Of a stretch of DNA of 64,000 nucleotides, positions 8,377 through 17,359 are shown piece by piece. The notes beneath the pieces are model-generated. The model searched no databases. It was not told where the DNA came from and saw nothing but the letters and a program-made list of their open reading frames with translations. The stretch comes from CALLCD01 sp964429935 (GTDB lineage Bacteria > Pseudomonadota > Alphaproteobacteria > Caulobacterales > Hyphomonadaceae), in NCBI GenBank assembly GCA_964429935.1, contig CAYSED010000001.1:18396-82395 (forward strand), written 5' to 3'. A program made the translations under genes and the position numbers. Position 1 is the stretch's first letter. Each line of letters opens with the position of its first letter.

Positions 8377-9801
8377 ATGACGGCAATCACGAAGAGCGAA
8401 ATGGCGACCCTGCTGGAACGGCAAAAGCGGGCGCACCTTCGCGATGGGGCACCCCCGCTCGACGTTCGGATCGACCGGATCGACCGTGCCATCGGGCTCC
8501 TGGTCGACTTCCGGGAGGAGATCGAGGACGCGCTGGCCCGGGATTTCGGTCACCGGTCCCGGGACGCGTCCCGGTTCACCGATGTCGCCTCGTCTATCGG
8601 CACGCTGAAGCATGCAAGGAAGCATGCCGCCAGATGGATGCGCCCGGAGCGCCGCAGGACAGAGCTGCCTTTCTTCCTTGGCGCCAAGGCGGAAGTGCAA
8701 TTCCAGCCGAAGGGCGTGATCGGCATCATCAGCCCGTGGAATTTCCCGGTGAACCTGACCTTCACGCCGCTTGCCGGGGTGCTCGCCGCCGGCAACCGCG
8801 CCATGATTAAGCCCTCCGAGTTCACCGAGCATACGTCCGAACTCATGGCTCGGATGTTCAAGCAGGCGTTCTCGGACGAGGAGGTCGCCGTCATCACTGG
8901 CGGGCCGGAGACCGGGGCCGCGTTCACGTCCCTGCCGTTCGACCACATGGTGTTCACCGGGGCGACCTCGATTGCCTATCATGTCATGCGGGCGGCGGCC
9001 GAGAACCTCGTGCCGGTCACGCTCGAGCTCGGCGGCAAGTCGCCGGTCATTCTCGGTCGCTCGGCGGACCTGGAGAAGGCGGCAAAGCGGATCATGAACG
9101 GCAAGCTGCTGAACGCAGGCCAGATATGTCTCGCGCCTGACTATGCCATTGTTCCAAAAGAGAAAACCGGAGAGTTTGTCGGCCATGCGCAGAGCGCGGT
9201 TGCGCAGATGTTCCCGAGCCTAAAGGACAATGAAGACTATACGTCCGTGGTTAACCAGCGCTATTTCGACCGTCTGCAGGGCTATCTCGAGTATGCCTGC
9301 GCCAAGGTGGCTGAAATCATCGAGATCAACCCTGCGGGCGAGAATTTCAGCCAGCAGCCCCACCGCAAGATCCCGCCGACGCTCGTCCTCAACCCGACAG
9401 ACGACATGGCCGTGATGCAGGACGAGATTTTCGGCCCGATCCTGCCGGTCATGCAATATTCCGACGCGCAGGAGGCGGTGGACTATGTCAACAGCCGGGA
9501 CCGCCCGCTCGGGCTCTATTATTTCGGCGAAGACGCGGCGGAACGGGACATGGTCCTCGCCCGCACCACGTCCGGCGGCGTGACCGTGAACGATGTGATC
9601 TTCCATGTTGCCCAGGAAGACCTGCCGTTCGGCGGGATCGGCCCGTCCGGCATGGGCGCCTATCACGGGCATGACGGCTTTCTCGAGTTCAGCCACAGGA
9701 AGGCGGTCTATACGCAGACCGGCTCTGAACTTCTCGCCATCGTGCGGCCGCCCTATGGCGAGAAGTTCCGCAAGCAGATTGCCGGGATGGTAAAGCGCTA
9801 G
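8377..9801 (+). CDS. aldehyde dehydrogenase, coniferyl-aldehyde dehydrogenase-like
   Basis: An NAD(P)-dependent ALDH of 474 residues with all catalytic landmarks: PWNFP (Asn122), the general base Glu217 in LELGGKSP, and the nucleophile Cys251 in NAGQICLAPDY. The short length, the AGQICLAPDY context and the C-terminal SHRKAVYTQ pattern resemble the CalB/coniferyl aldehyde dehydrogenase group, which acts on aromatic or long-chain aldehydes. The substrate is not determined by sequence. The 152-bp divergent spacer with the enoyl-CoA hydratase gene may hold shared promoters. Confidence 0.9.
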   Translation: MTAITKSEMATLLERQKRAHLRDGAPPLDVRIDRIDRAIGLLVDFREEIEDALARDFGHRSRDASRFTDVASSIGTLKHARKHAARWMRPERRRTELPFFLGAKAEVQFQPKGVIGIISPWNFPVNLTFTPLAGVLAAGNRAMIKPSEFTEHTSELMARMFKQAFSDEEVAVITGGPETGAAFTSLPFDHMVFTGATSIAYHVMRAAAENLVPVTLELGGKSPVILGRSADLEKAAKRIMNGKLLNAGQICLAPDYAIVPKEKTGEFVGHAQSAVAQMFPSLKDNEDYTSVVNQRYFDRLQGYLEYACAKVAEIIEINPAGENFSQQPHRKIPPTLVLNPTDDMAVMQDEIFGPILPVMQYSDAQEAVDYVNSRDRPLGLYYFGEDAAERDMVLARTTSGGVTVNDVIFHVAQEDLPFGGIGPSGMGAYHGHDGFLEFSHRKAVYTQTGSELLAIVRPPYGEKFRKQIAGMVKR

Positions 9802-9908
9802 CGGCAGATGCGGCTTGCCATGACCAAAGGGCTCGCCAGCCGTTTCCCGTCATGACGTGGCCCGGGCTCTGGCAGCCGTGCCCCGAAGCCCGGGATCAAG
9901 GCTGACCG

Positions 9909-12365
9909 CTACCGAAGACGGGCCGCAATTCCTTTCAGGGTCCCGGCAAGCGCGGTCTCGCGTTTTGTTGCCGTGTCGCCGTCCAGGCCTCCCGCCAGCC
10001 GGTTCAGGCGGCGCGACAGGGTGCGGTCGCGGCTGCCCGAGGCGAGTTTTGCCTCGGCAAGGCTGACGGCTTCGTCCAGTTCGGCCAGCCTGTCGGCGGC
10101 AAGCGCGCTGTCACGCCGGAACTGGTCCAGATAGGCCCGTGCCACAACCGGCTCGGCCGGCCAGGTGACCGGGAATTGCTGCTGAGGGTTGAAGACGCGG
10201 CCCTGATCGGCGAGCGAAGCGGCGGCGATCTCGTTGGCGGTCAAGTATTCGCTCGGCGCGAGTTCGAGGACATCGAGGCCGCGCGAAATCTCGGTGCCGT
10301 AGATGCGGCCATTGTGCCAATAGGTCGACCAGTAGCCGCCGAGCACCATGCGCTCCGGGTGGATCGGGCCACGGTCGAAATAGGCGATCTCGACCGGGTT
10401 GGCAGAATCCGTGAAGTCGATGACGGAAATGCCGCCCTGGTACCAGGCCTGCACGAAGATGTCGCGGCCCGGAACGGGCACGACCGAACCGTTGTGGGCG
10501 ACGCAGTTTTCCTGGTCGGTTTGCGGGGCGGGGAGCTTGAAATAGCTGCGGAAAGCAAGCTCGCCGTCAACAATGTGATAGATCGCGGCGGCACCCCAGT
10601 CTTGCGGGTCATGCGCGCGGCAGCGGGGACGCGCGCCGCCGCCCCACTCGTCGGTGAAGAGGACCTTGGTGCCGTCATTGTTGAAGGTCGCCGAGTGCCA
10701 GTAGGCAAACCCGTCATCGAGGACCTCGTCGATGCGCTTCGGCGCGCGGGGATCGGCAATGTCGAAGATGATGCCGTTGCCGGAACAGGCCCCGGCGGCG
10801 ATATTGCCTGCAGGAAAGACCGTGATGTCGTGGCACTGGTCGGTCCGGTAGGTTTCCTGGGTCTCGTCGCCATGGTTGCCGCCCTGCCAGAGTCCGGCGA
10901 GGCGTCCGGTTTCCGGATCGGCGAAGACGGCGGGACTGTCGACGATGCGCGCCTGCGACGGATCGGCAACCGGTATCTCGATCACGTCGATGCGGAAAAG
11001 GGCCGTCCGGTCATCGCCCGGAGCTTCGCCGATGCAGCCTTCAAGCTCGTCCTCGCTCCTCACAATGGCGGTCCCGGAATTGTAGACGATGATCTTGCCG
11101 TCATCGCCCGGGCCTGAGACGACCGAATGGGTGTGGGAGCCCCGGCAGGTCTGCACCTGGCCGACCTGGACCGGCCGGGTCAGGTCGCTGATGTCGAAGA
11201 TTCGCAGGCCCCGGAAGCGGTCGACGCTTACATCCTCGGTGATGCCCTGCAGGCCGCAATCAACGCGGGCGCGCGTCTGCTCGACCGACATGACGAGGAG
11301 GTCGCCGACGATCGAGACATCGCCCTGGCCGCCCGGACAGACGACGGAGCTGAGAAGGGTCGGGATGCCGTCATCGCCAAGCCGGTAGATATTGAAGCCA
11401 TGATAACTGCCGGCGACGAGAATGTCGCCCGCAAAGGCCATGTCGGTATTGGAGAAGCTGAGGAGTGCCGAGCGCTCGCCCCATTCGGTGTCGGCGACGG
11501 ACTGGTCGTCCTCGTCGGTTATCTCCTCGCGGTCATCCTCCGCGGCGGGTTTCACCGGCGGCAGTTCGGCAGGATTGTCAGGGTCGAAAAAGCCGGCGGG
11601 CTTCGGCAGGGCGGCGAGCAGGGTCATGTTCATCATCGCTTCGCCAGCGTCCCGGAAACCGGGCTCGAGCCCTGCGCGGGGGTCTTCGGAAAGGCCGACG
11701 AGGACACCGTTCATGCGCTCGACCTCGGCAGTCTGGTCATTGACGATGTCGCTCGTGAAATCGAACAGGACCGGGTCATAGGCCGACCCGGGCTTGAGGA
11801 GCAGTTCGGTCACCATGGTCACGGCACCCTCGTGGTGGCGGATCATCAGTTCAAGGAACAGCTTGTCGAAGGCGAGCCCGTTGGCTGCGCGCAGTTCTTC
11901 GAGTTCAGCGTCCGAGGCCATGCCCATGGCGGCCATGGCTTCGGCATCATGCGCGCCGTGCCCGTCATGTCCCTGATGCTCGTCCCCGGCGGCCGGGGCC
12001 GTTTCGCCGCGGGCGGAGAGCCAGTCCTGCATGAAGGCGATCTCGTCGGCCTGGGAGGCATCGATCCGTCCGGCGATGTCGACCAGGTCGGTATTGTTGG
12101 TCCGGCCTGCCACGAGACCGGCCATGAGGACGGCCTGCTCGTGGTGCGGGATCATTGCCTGCATGAACCGCACGTCTTCCGGGGAATAGCTCGTGTCCGC
12201 GATGCTCGAGGCTTCGGCGGCACTGAGGCTTCGGGTCGCCTGTCCGGGAGCGCCCGGCTGGAGGATAGGGGCGTCCTGCGCGATTGCGAGGCCGGAAAAA
12301 ACGATCGGAAGCGTGCTGATGGAAGCCAGCATGAGAAGGCGGGAGACGGAGCGTGATTTCGGCAT
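9909..12365 (-). CDS. secreted DUF305 and LVIVD-repeat protein
   Basis: The 818-residue protein has a signal peptide (about residues 1-29, ending GLAIAQ). A DUF305 unit follows, with the two hallmark His-His motifs MIPHHEQAVLMAG and MIRHHEGAVTMV separated by a His-rich linker (DEHQGHDGHGAHD). These resemble copper-binding DUF305 proteins. The C-terminal two thirds consist of beta-propeller-like LVIVD repeats (YHGFNIYRLGDDG, GLRIFDISDLTRP, and similar segments), ending in a charged alpha-helical tail. Location is probably periplasmic or extracellular. Metal binding is a family inference; no enzymatic function is visible. No neighbour suggests a partner. Confidence 0.85.
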   Translation of the reverse strand: MPKSRSVSRLLMLASISTLPIVFSGLAIAQDAPILQPGAPGQATRSLSAAEASSIADTSYSPEDVRFMQAMIPHHEQAVLMAGLVAGRTNNTDLVDIAGRIDASQADEIAFMQDWLSARGETAPAAGDEHQGHDGHGAHDAEAMAAMGMASDAELEELRAANGLAFDKLFLELMIRHHEGAVTMVTELLLKPGSAYDPVLFDFTSDIVNDQTAEVERMNGVLVGLSEDPRAGLEPGFRDAGEAMMNMTLLAALPKPAGFFDPDNPAELPPVKPAAEDDREEITDEDDQSVADTEWGERSALLSFSNTDMAFAGDILVAGSYHGFNIYRLGDDGIPTLLSSVVCPGGQGDVSIVGDLLVMSVEQTRARVDCGLQGITEDVSVDRFRGLRIFDISDLTRPVQVGQVQTCRGSHTHSVVSGPGDDGKIIVYNSGTAIVRSEDELEGCIGEAPGDDRTALFRIDVIEIPVADPSQARIVDSPAVFADPETGRLAGLWQGGNHGDETQETYRTDQCHDITVFPAGNIAAGACSGNGIIFDIADPRAPKRIDEVLDDGFAYWHSATFNNDGTKVLFTDEWGGGARPRCRAHDPQDWGAAAIYHIVDGELAFRSYFKLPAPQTDQENCVAHNGSVVPVPGRDIFVQAWYQGGISVIDFTDSANPVEIAYFDRGPIHPERMVLGGYWSTYWHNGRIYGTEISRGLDVLELAPSEYLTANEIAAASLADQGRVFNPQQQFPVTWPAEPVVARAYLDQFRRDSALAADRLAELDEAVSLAEAKLASGSRDRTLSRRLNRLAGGLDGDTATKRETALAGTLKGIAARLR

Positions 12366-12491
12366 GTCGGGGACTTTCTGCAGGCTGATTTATGCGTGGC
12401 GGGCCGGGCAGCCATTGGCTGCCGGAATGACGAAACGGCAACCTAGCAGCAAGAATCGGAACGGGGAAAGCAGAAATCGATATATTGCAAA

Positions 12492-13685
12492 TCAATAAGC
12501 GTGCCGGGTGACATCATGGCCGTAAAGCCAGTCCTGGCGGGCGAGCACGGCCTGCGGCAGGAATTTCCCGGCCACCCGCATCGGACCATAGGCCGCGATC
12601 TGCGCGACCCTGCCGGATCGGTGGAACGTGGCGCCGTTGCGCCGTGACCCCAACTGAACGCGCGAGGTGCGCCCGATCCGCCGGGCGTGAAATGCCTGAA
12701 GCGCTGCGGCAAGGCCGCCGGGTTGCTGCGCGCACAGCATCGCTAGGACATAGGCGTCCTCGATGGCCATGACCGCGCCCTGAGCCATGAAGGGCAGGGC
12801 CGGATGGCAGGCATCGCCGATGAGGACGGCGCGGCCGGAATGCCAGCGGGGCAGGGGGGCCCGGTCGAACAGGGCCCAGCGATAATGGGTTTCAGCCTTC
12901 GCAATCAGGTTGCCGATGACAGGATGCCATCCGGCGAAGTCAGCGAGGGCTTCCTCCCGGCTGCCCTGCTCGATCCAGCTTTCGTAGCGCCAGCCGTCGC
13001 GTTCGACGACGCCGACGAAATTGGCGAGGGTCCCTCCGCGCAGGAGATAGGTGACGGCGTGGCGGCCGGGCCCGACCCATATGCAGGCCGTCGACGGGGG
13101 GGTAAGCGTGCCGAGATCGCTGGCAGGGACGATGGCGCGCCACGCAATGCAGCCGGTGAAGCGCGGCGCTTCCGGCCCGAGCATCTGCATGCGGATCACG
13201 GAGTGGATGCCGTCAGCTCCGACCAGCAGATCGCCCACGGCACACTCGCCTTGCGCCAGACGGACGGAGACCTGCCGGCCGCCATCGTCATGGCCGAGCA
13301 CCGCGCAACCCGTGCGGAGCGCGCCCGGAAGGCGTCGCTCGAGCGCCCCTGAGAGCACGCCGACAAGATCGGCCCGGTGGACATGGACATAGGGCGCACC
13401 CCATCGCTGAGGCGCAGCCTCGCGCAGCGGCACCCGGAATATCTCCCTGCCGGAACGCCCGAAGCGCATTTCGAGCGCGTCCGGCCTGAAACCGGCATCG
13501 CATATCTCGTCTTCCAGGCCGAGCGCCCGGAAGACTTTCATCCCGTTCGGGCTGATCTGAATGCCGGCGCCGATGCCGGTGATGGCCGGGGCCTGTTCGA
13601 GGACTTCGGCGTCCCATCCGAAATGGTGAAAGGCGAGCGCTGCGGTCAGCCCGCCTATGCCTCCGCCGACGATCAGGGCCTTCAT
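12492..13685 (-). CDS. FAD-dependent aromatic-ring monooxygenase
   Basis: A group A flavoprotein hydroxylase of 397 residues. It begins with the Rossmann motif VGGGIGGLTAALA (GxGxxG at about residues 7-12), has the DG motif LLVGADGIHSVIR mid-sequence, and has the second FAD motif GDACHPALPFMAQGAVMAIEDAYVLA near residue 280. It resembles salicylate and 3-hydroxybenzoate 6-hydroxylases, but the substrate cannot be read off. It lies alone on the - strand, with 126 bases to the DUF305 gene downstream, and is divergent from the NTF2-like gene. Possible links to the aldehyde dehydrogenase and SDR genes nearby in aromatic or lipid catabolism are inference. Confidence 0.88.
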   Translation of the reverse strand: MKALIVGGGIGGLTAALAFHHFGWDAEVLEQAPAITGIGAGIQISPNGMKVFRALGLEDEICDAGFRPDALEMRFGRSGREIFRVPLREAAPQRWGAPYVHVHRADLVGVLSGALERRLPGALRTGCAVLGHDDGGRQVSVRLAQGECAVGDLLVGADGIHSVIRMQMLGPEAPRFTGCIAWRAIVPASDLGTLTPPSTACIWVGPGRHAVTYLLRGGTLANFVGVVERDGWRYESWIEQGSREEALADFAGWHPVIGNLIAKAETHYRWALFDRAPLPRWHSGRAVLIGDACHPALPFMAQGAVMAIEDAYVLAMLCAQQPGGLAAALQAFHARRIGRTSRVQLGSRRNGATFHRSGRVAQIAAYGPMRVAGKFLPQAVLARQDWLYGHDVTRHAY

Positions 13686-13843
13686 CTGCGCTTGTCCGCC
13701 GGTCTATCCCTCATGGGCCGATAGTGAGCGGGCCCGACGGACATGTCCATTGCGCCAGATGGCCGCCCCGCTTTTGGCCTTGAGTTTCATGGTCCGGCGT
13801 GCTGCAGCGGGTCTCAGACACGCAAGGGGGGAGTTCTCCGCTC

Positions 13844-14338
13844 ATGACATTCGATCTCCAGGCCATGGAAGCCATAAAGCAACTCAAGTACCGCTATGTC
13901 CGGGCGCTGGACACGGCGGACATCGATGCCTTGCGGGACTGCTTCACCGAGGACGCCCATATCCGGTTCGCCGGCGGGGTCTACACGGTCGAATTCACGG
14001 GCCGCGAGGCGATCCTCGAGTTCATGTCGATGTCCTTCCACTCGAAAGCGGCAACCTCGCACCAGGTGCACCATCCCGTCATCACGCTCGACGGACCTGA
14101 CCGGGCGACCGGCCAGTGGAGCCTGCAGGATTATTATCACGACCTGAACCACCGCATCATCATTTCAGGCGCGTCCGAGTACAGGGATACCTATGTGCGC
14201 GATGCAGGCGGGCAATGGCGCATCGCGGAGTCCGGTTATTCCCGGCTGTACGAAATGACCCAGCCGATGCCTGCGGACATGGTGTGCACCTATCACAAGC
14301 TTGCAGAAACCGGGCGAAACGTGAGTCTCGGTTTCTAG
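13844..14338 (+). CDS. nuclear transport factor 2-like (SnoaL-type) protein
   Basis: A 164-residue protein of the cone-shaped NTF2 fold: an N-terminal helix with AIKQLKYRYVRALDTADIDALRDCFTEDAHIRF, then strands with YTVEFTGREAILEFM, and HHPVITLDGPDRATGQWSLQDYYHD. The ATG at 13844 is preceded by a strong AAGGGGGGAG ribosome-binding site. An upstream GTG at 13799 in the same frame adds residues without family character. The stop codon shares a CTAG with the stop of the convergent SDR gene. In gene clusters of this kind such proteins act as small isomerases, dehydratases or ring-hydroxylating subunit-like proteins; the activity is unknown here. Confidence 0.8.
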   Translation: MTFDLQAMEAIKQLKYRYVRALDTADIDALRDCFTEDAHIRFAGGVYTVEFTGREAILEFMSMSFHSKAATSHQVHHPVITLDGPDRATGQWSLQDYYHDLNHRIIISGASEYRDTYVRDAGGQWRIAESGYSRLYEMTQPMPADMVCTYHKLAETGRNVSLGF

Positions 14339-15120
14339 AGATTGTCCGGCGCGCCTGGCAGCAGCCGCATGTAGCGCCCGGCCGTCATGCCGCCGTCTAC
14401 GGCAATCTCGGCTCCGGTGATGAAGGAAGCCTCGTCGCTGGCGAGGAACAGGTTCAGGCTTGCAACTTCTTCCGGCGAACCGAGGCGCTGCAGCGGATAG
14501 TCCGTAAACAGAGGGTTCAGGACCTCGACCGGCGCGTCCATCGGATTGGCGATCCGCGTATTGACCGGACCCGGATGAACGGAGTTCACCCTGATGCCGA
14601 ACGGGCCGAGTTCGTGGGCAGCGACCTTGGTGTAGCCCCGCAGGCCCCATTTCGAGGCGGCATAGGCCCCGAGACCGTTCGAGCCCTTGAGGCCGTCGGT
14701 GGAGGAAATGTTGATGATGGAGCCGCTGCCCTGCGCCTTCATGGCCGGCACGACGGCGCGAACCCCCATGGCCGCCCCGATCAGGTTCACGCCAAGGACG
14801 CGTTCCCACGACGCGCGGGCCTGATGTTCGATCGTGCCGGTTTCGAGAATGCCGGCATTGTTGACGAGGATATCGATGCGCCCATGCCTGCGGAGGGCGT
14901 CCTCGACAACAGGCTCCCAGCTCCCTTCGAGGCTCACATCCTGCAGGAGGAATACGGCATTCGGCCCGAGGGTCCGGGCGGTCGCCGCGCCATCTTCGGC
15001 GAGCACGTCCGTGAGGATGGTGAACGCCCCTTCCTCCGCGAAGCGCCGCGCCGTCGCCGCGCCCATGCCGCGTGCCGCCCCTGTGATGATGGCGACCTTG
15101 CCCTCAAGCCGTCCGGGCAC
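14335..15120 (-). CDS. short-chain dehydrogenase/reductase (classical SDR)
   Basis: A 261-residue classical SDR started at GTG 15120 (PGRLEGKVAIITGAARG), preceded by a GGAG ribosome-binding site. The cofactor loop TGAARGMGAA, the NNAG motif (LVNNAGILETG), Ser in IINISSTDGL, the YxxxK of AAYAASKWGLRG and the C-terminal GAEIAVDGGMTAG are all present. Upstream in-frame residues back to 15204 lie inside the preceding SDR gene and are not similar to the family. It is the last gene of the operon 18555->14335 and overlaps its upstream neighbour by 17 nt. Probably a NAD-dependent 3-hydroxysteroid/alcohol dehydrogenase type; the substrate is unknown. Confidence 0.9.
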   Translation of the reverse strand: MPGRLEGKVAIITGAARGMGAATARRFAEEGAFTILTDVLAEDGAATARTLGPNAVFLLQDVSLEGSWEPVVEDALRRHGRIDILVNNAGILETGTIEHQARASWERVLGVNLIGAAMGVRAVVPAMKAQGSGSIINISSTDGLKGSNGLGAYAASKWGLRGYTKVAAHELGPFGIRVNSVHPGPVNTRIANPMDAPVEVLNPLFTDYPLQRLGSPEEVASLNLFLASDEASFITGAEIAVDGGMTAGRYMRLLPGAPDNL

Positions 15121-16111
15121 TGGCAGTCTCCGTCTCGTGCCGGGCAAAGACCGCCTCGCCGAATGCGACGACGCGATCAGCCGCGTCACTGTCCATGGCC
15201 GCATCCGACGGATCGCGGAACCTCATAAGATGCATGTACAGCCCGGTTTCGCCGTCAAGGTCCGGGGAACAGGCAAGATGGATGACCGGCCCGGCAGCCT
15301 TTTCGGGGCTCGGGAAGAGCGCGCCCATCATGCCGCTGACCAGGGGCCGGAGCCAGACCGGGGCGTTGCGGGCAATGTTCGAGTTCACCGGGCCGGGGCA
15401 CATGTGGAAGACACCGATGTCCGGGGTGCCGTCAGGATGCCGGTAGCGTTTGGCAAGGCCGCGGATCATGAGGCTGAGGGCGAGCTTGGAATGGCCGTAC
15501 TGTTTCATCGAGCTCGCCATGGTGTGCGGGGTCATCTGGCCGAAGGTCGCAAAATCTATCGGCGGGGCGGAGCGGTGCGATTCGGAGGAGACGGCGACGA
15601 TCCGGGCGTTCCGGCCACGCGGGATGACACCGGTTTCCACGAGCTGCGCGATGAGCCGTTCATTGGCGAGGAAATGGACGGCGAGCATTTTCTCGTAGCC
15701 CTGCGCCGAGGGTTCGGCTTTCGGGGCCATCAGGCCGGCATTCAGGATGAGGCGATCGAGTCGCGTGCCGGTTTTCGACAGGCGGTCGCACATGGCATCG
15801 ACCGACCGGAGGTCGAGCAGGTCAACGGGTTCCATCGTGATCCGGCTGTTGCCGGTGATGTCGCGGATCTCATCTGCCGTCCCGGGAATTCCGCTCCGGC
15901 AGGCGAGAATGAGCGTCGCGCCGCGCCGGGCGAGATCGGTCGCGATTGCCTTGCCGAGTCCGCTGTTTGCCCCGGTGACGAGGCAGGTCTTGCCATCCAT
16001 CCGGACGGCGGGGTCGAGCGGGGGCAGGCCGCCGGACGGGTCCTTGATGTCCCTGAGGGCGGTCAGGACCGCGCTGACGGGGTTTCCGAGCTTGCGCTTG
16101 TCGTCTGTCAT
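15104..16111 (-). CDS. SDR-family oxidoreductase, retinol-dehydrogenase-like
   Basis: A 335-residue SDR with an N-terminal extension of about 40 residues before the Rossmann motif KTCLVTGANSGLGKAIA. Further motifs are LILNAGLM, IVAVSSESHRSAP (catalytic Ser) and YGHSKLALSLM (YxxxK with YGHSK). The long C-terminal part with MCPGPVNSNIARNAP resembles retinol-dehydrogenase-like SDRs that act on hydrophobic substrates. The start lies 3 bases after the sulfotransferase stop, and the 3' end overlaps the next SDR, so it is a middle gene of the four-gene operon. Confidence 0.9.
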   Translation of the reverse strand: MTDDKRKLGNPVSAVLTALRDIKDPSGGLPPLDPAVRMDGKTCLVTGANSGLGKAIATDLARRGATLILACRSGIPGTADEIRDITGNSRITMEPVDLLDLRSVDAMCDRLSKTGTRLDRLILNAGLMAPKAEPSAQGYEKMLAVHFLANERLIAQLVETGVIPRGRNARIVAVSSESHRSAPPIDFATFGQMTPHTMASSMKQYGHSKLALSLMIRGLAKRYRHPDGTPDIGVFHMCPGPVNSNIARNAPVWLRPLVSGMMGALFPSPEKAAGPVIHLACSPDLDGETGLYMHLMRFRDPSDAAMDSDAADRVVAFGEAVFARHETETASARTA

Positions 16112-16114
16112 GGC

Positions 16115-17359
16115 TCAGCGGGTCTCCTGCGGAATGCCGTGGACGGCAATATAGGGGGCGAAGGTCTTCTGGATGTCTGCCGGGGACAGGCCGAACTCAC
16201 TCAGCGCATAGGCGTGGGGCTTGTCCGCCGAGGGCTTCGGCCGCATCGCGAAGGCCTTGGCGGATTGCGCGCCTTCCGGCGTCAGCGGTTCGCCATGCAG
16301 GGCATAGATGGCATCGATGACCTTGCCCGGATCGGACACGAGATCGCGATACTGGATGTCGAGAACCTTGCGGCCGGGATTGGCCTTGCGGGCCGCAGCG
16401 GCATTCGAGGCCATCAGGCCGGACTTGCGCAGCCAGTGGCGGGCGATGGCGCGGCGGTCGACCGTGTCGGTGGACAAGCCGACGGCATGGCTCATGAGCG
16501 AGGCGCAGGACGGCATGGTTTTCATCGGGTCGCGGTGGGTTTGCAGGATGGTCGCCTTTGGGAAGATGTCGAACACGGCGGCGAGCTGTTCGGCATGGTT
16601 CGGCGTCTTGAGCACCCAGTGTGTGCCGGGCTTCAGCCAGTTCAGGACCTTCAGCACGTCCCGCAAATAGGCATAGGCCGGGCGGTGGTCCACGGTCTCG
16701 AGCCAGGCGGAATAGGACGGAACCCATGAAACGGCTTCGGCGGTCTGCGAGATCATGGTCAGGTCGAGGAGAAGGATGTCCTCTTCGGGCTGGTGCGCAT
16801 TGACGGGATGGACGGTGGCAAAGTCGGGGGCGAGCCAGTTCATCATGGCTTCTGCCTGCTCGCCGCGCCGGATGCGTCCTGCCGGATCTCCGGGTGTCTC
16901 GCCGGGAAAGGGAGCCGGGTTCAGGGTTTCCCAGGACGGAACGGACCGCGCATTCGGATCAGCCGCAAGGGCTCGATGAAGAAGCGTTGTCCCGGTGCGG
17001 GCGAGGCCGGAAATGACGAGGACATCAGGGTCCGGAGCGCCCAGCACGTCCGGATTTCGGCGCATGAGATCGTCGAGCCGGAGCCGGTTAATGATGAGGG
17101 ATTTCAGGCGCGTGCCCTGGACCATGCGCCCGAAGGGGGAGAGGTTCGCCTCTTCGTTCAGGGCGTGGCAGAGCCGTTCGAGGGGTTCGCGAAGCGGCGC
17201 TTCGGAGAACGCGCCGAGCCCGGTTGCCGCCTTTGCCGAGCGGATGAGGCGTTCGGCGCTGAGAGGGCCGCCGACGAAAGGCCGGGCGAGGACATTGTAT
17301 GCCCGGACCGGCAGGGGTCGGTAAGGCTTCCAGGGCCGGTGGCTGGCCGGCTCGCTCAT
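16115..17359 (-). CDS. sulfotransferase family protein
   Basis: A PAPS-dependent sulfotransferase fold. The 5'-phosphosulfate loop LVISGLARTGTTLLHRALAADPNARS lies near residue 105, and the 3'-phosphate-binding region (HRDPMKTMPSCASLMSHAVG) follows the hydrophobic LKPGTHWVLKTPNHAEQLAAVFDIFPKA segment. The protein is 414 residues when started at ATG 17359, which overlaps the preceding stop as ATGA. It is annotated by family only; proteins of this subgroup occur widely in actinobacterial and sphingomonad lipid or steroid clusters and few have known substrates. Cytoplasmic, no signal peptide. Confidence 0.88.
   Translation of the reverse strand: MSEPASHRPWKPYRPLPVRAYNVLARPFVGGPLSAERLIRSAKAATGLGAFSEAPLREPLERLCHALNEEANLSPFGRMVQGTRLKSLIINRLRLDDLMRRNPDVLGAPDPDVLVISGLARTGTTLLHRALAADPNARSVPSWETLNPAPFPGETPGDPAGRIRRGEQAEAMMNWLAPDFATVHPVNAHQPEEDILLLDLTMISQTAEAVSWVPSYSAWLETVDHRPAYAYLRDVLKVLNWLKPGTHWVLKTPNHAEQLAAVFDIFPKATILQTHRDPMKTMPSCASLMSHAVGLSTDTVDRRAIARHWLRKSGLMASNAAAARKANPGRKVLDIQYRDLVSDPGKVIDAIYALHGEPLTPEGAQSAKAFAMRPKPSADKPHAYALSEFGLSPADIQKTFAPYIAVHGIPQETR

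Noticed and set aside
14834..16729. A 631-codon + strand open frame opposite the SDR and sulfotransferase genes
   Set aside because: The - strand genes have clear motifs and coupled starts; the antisense product has none.
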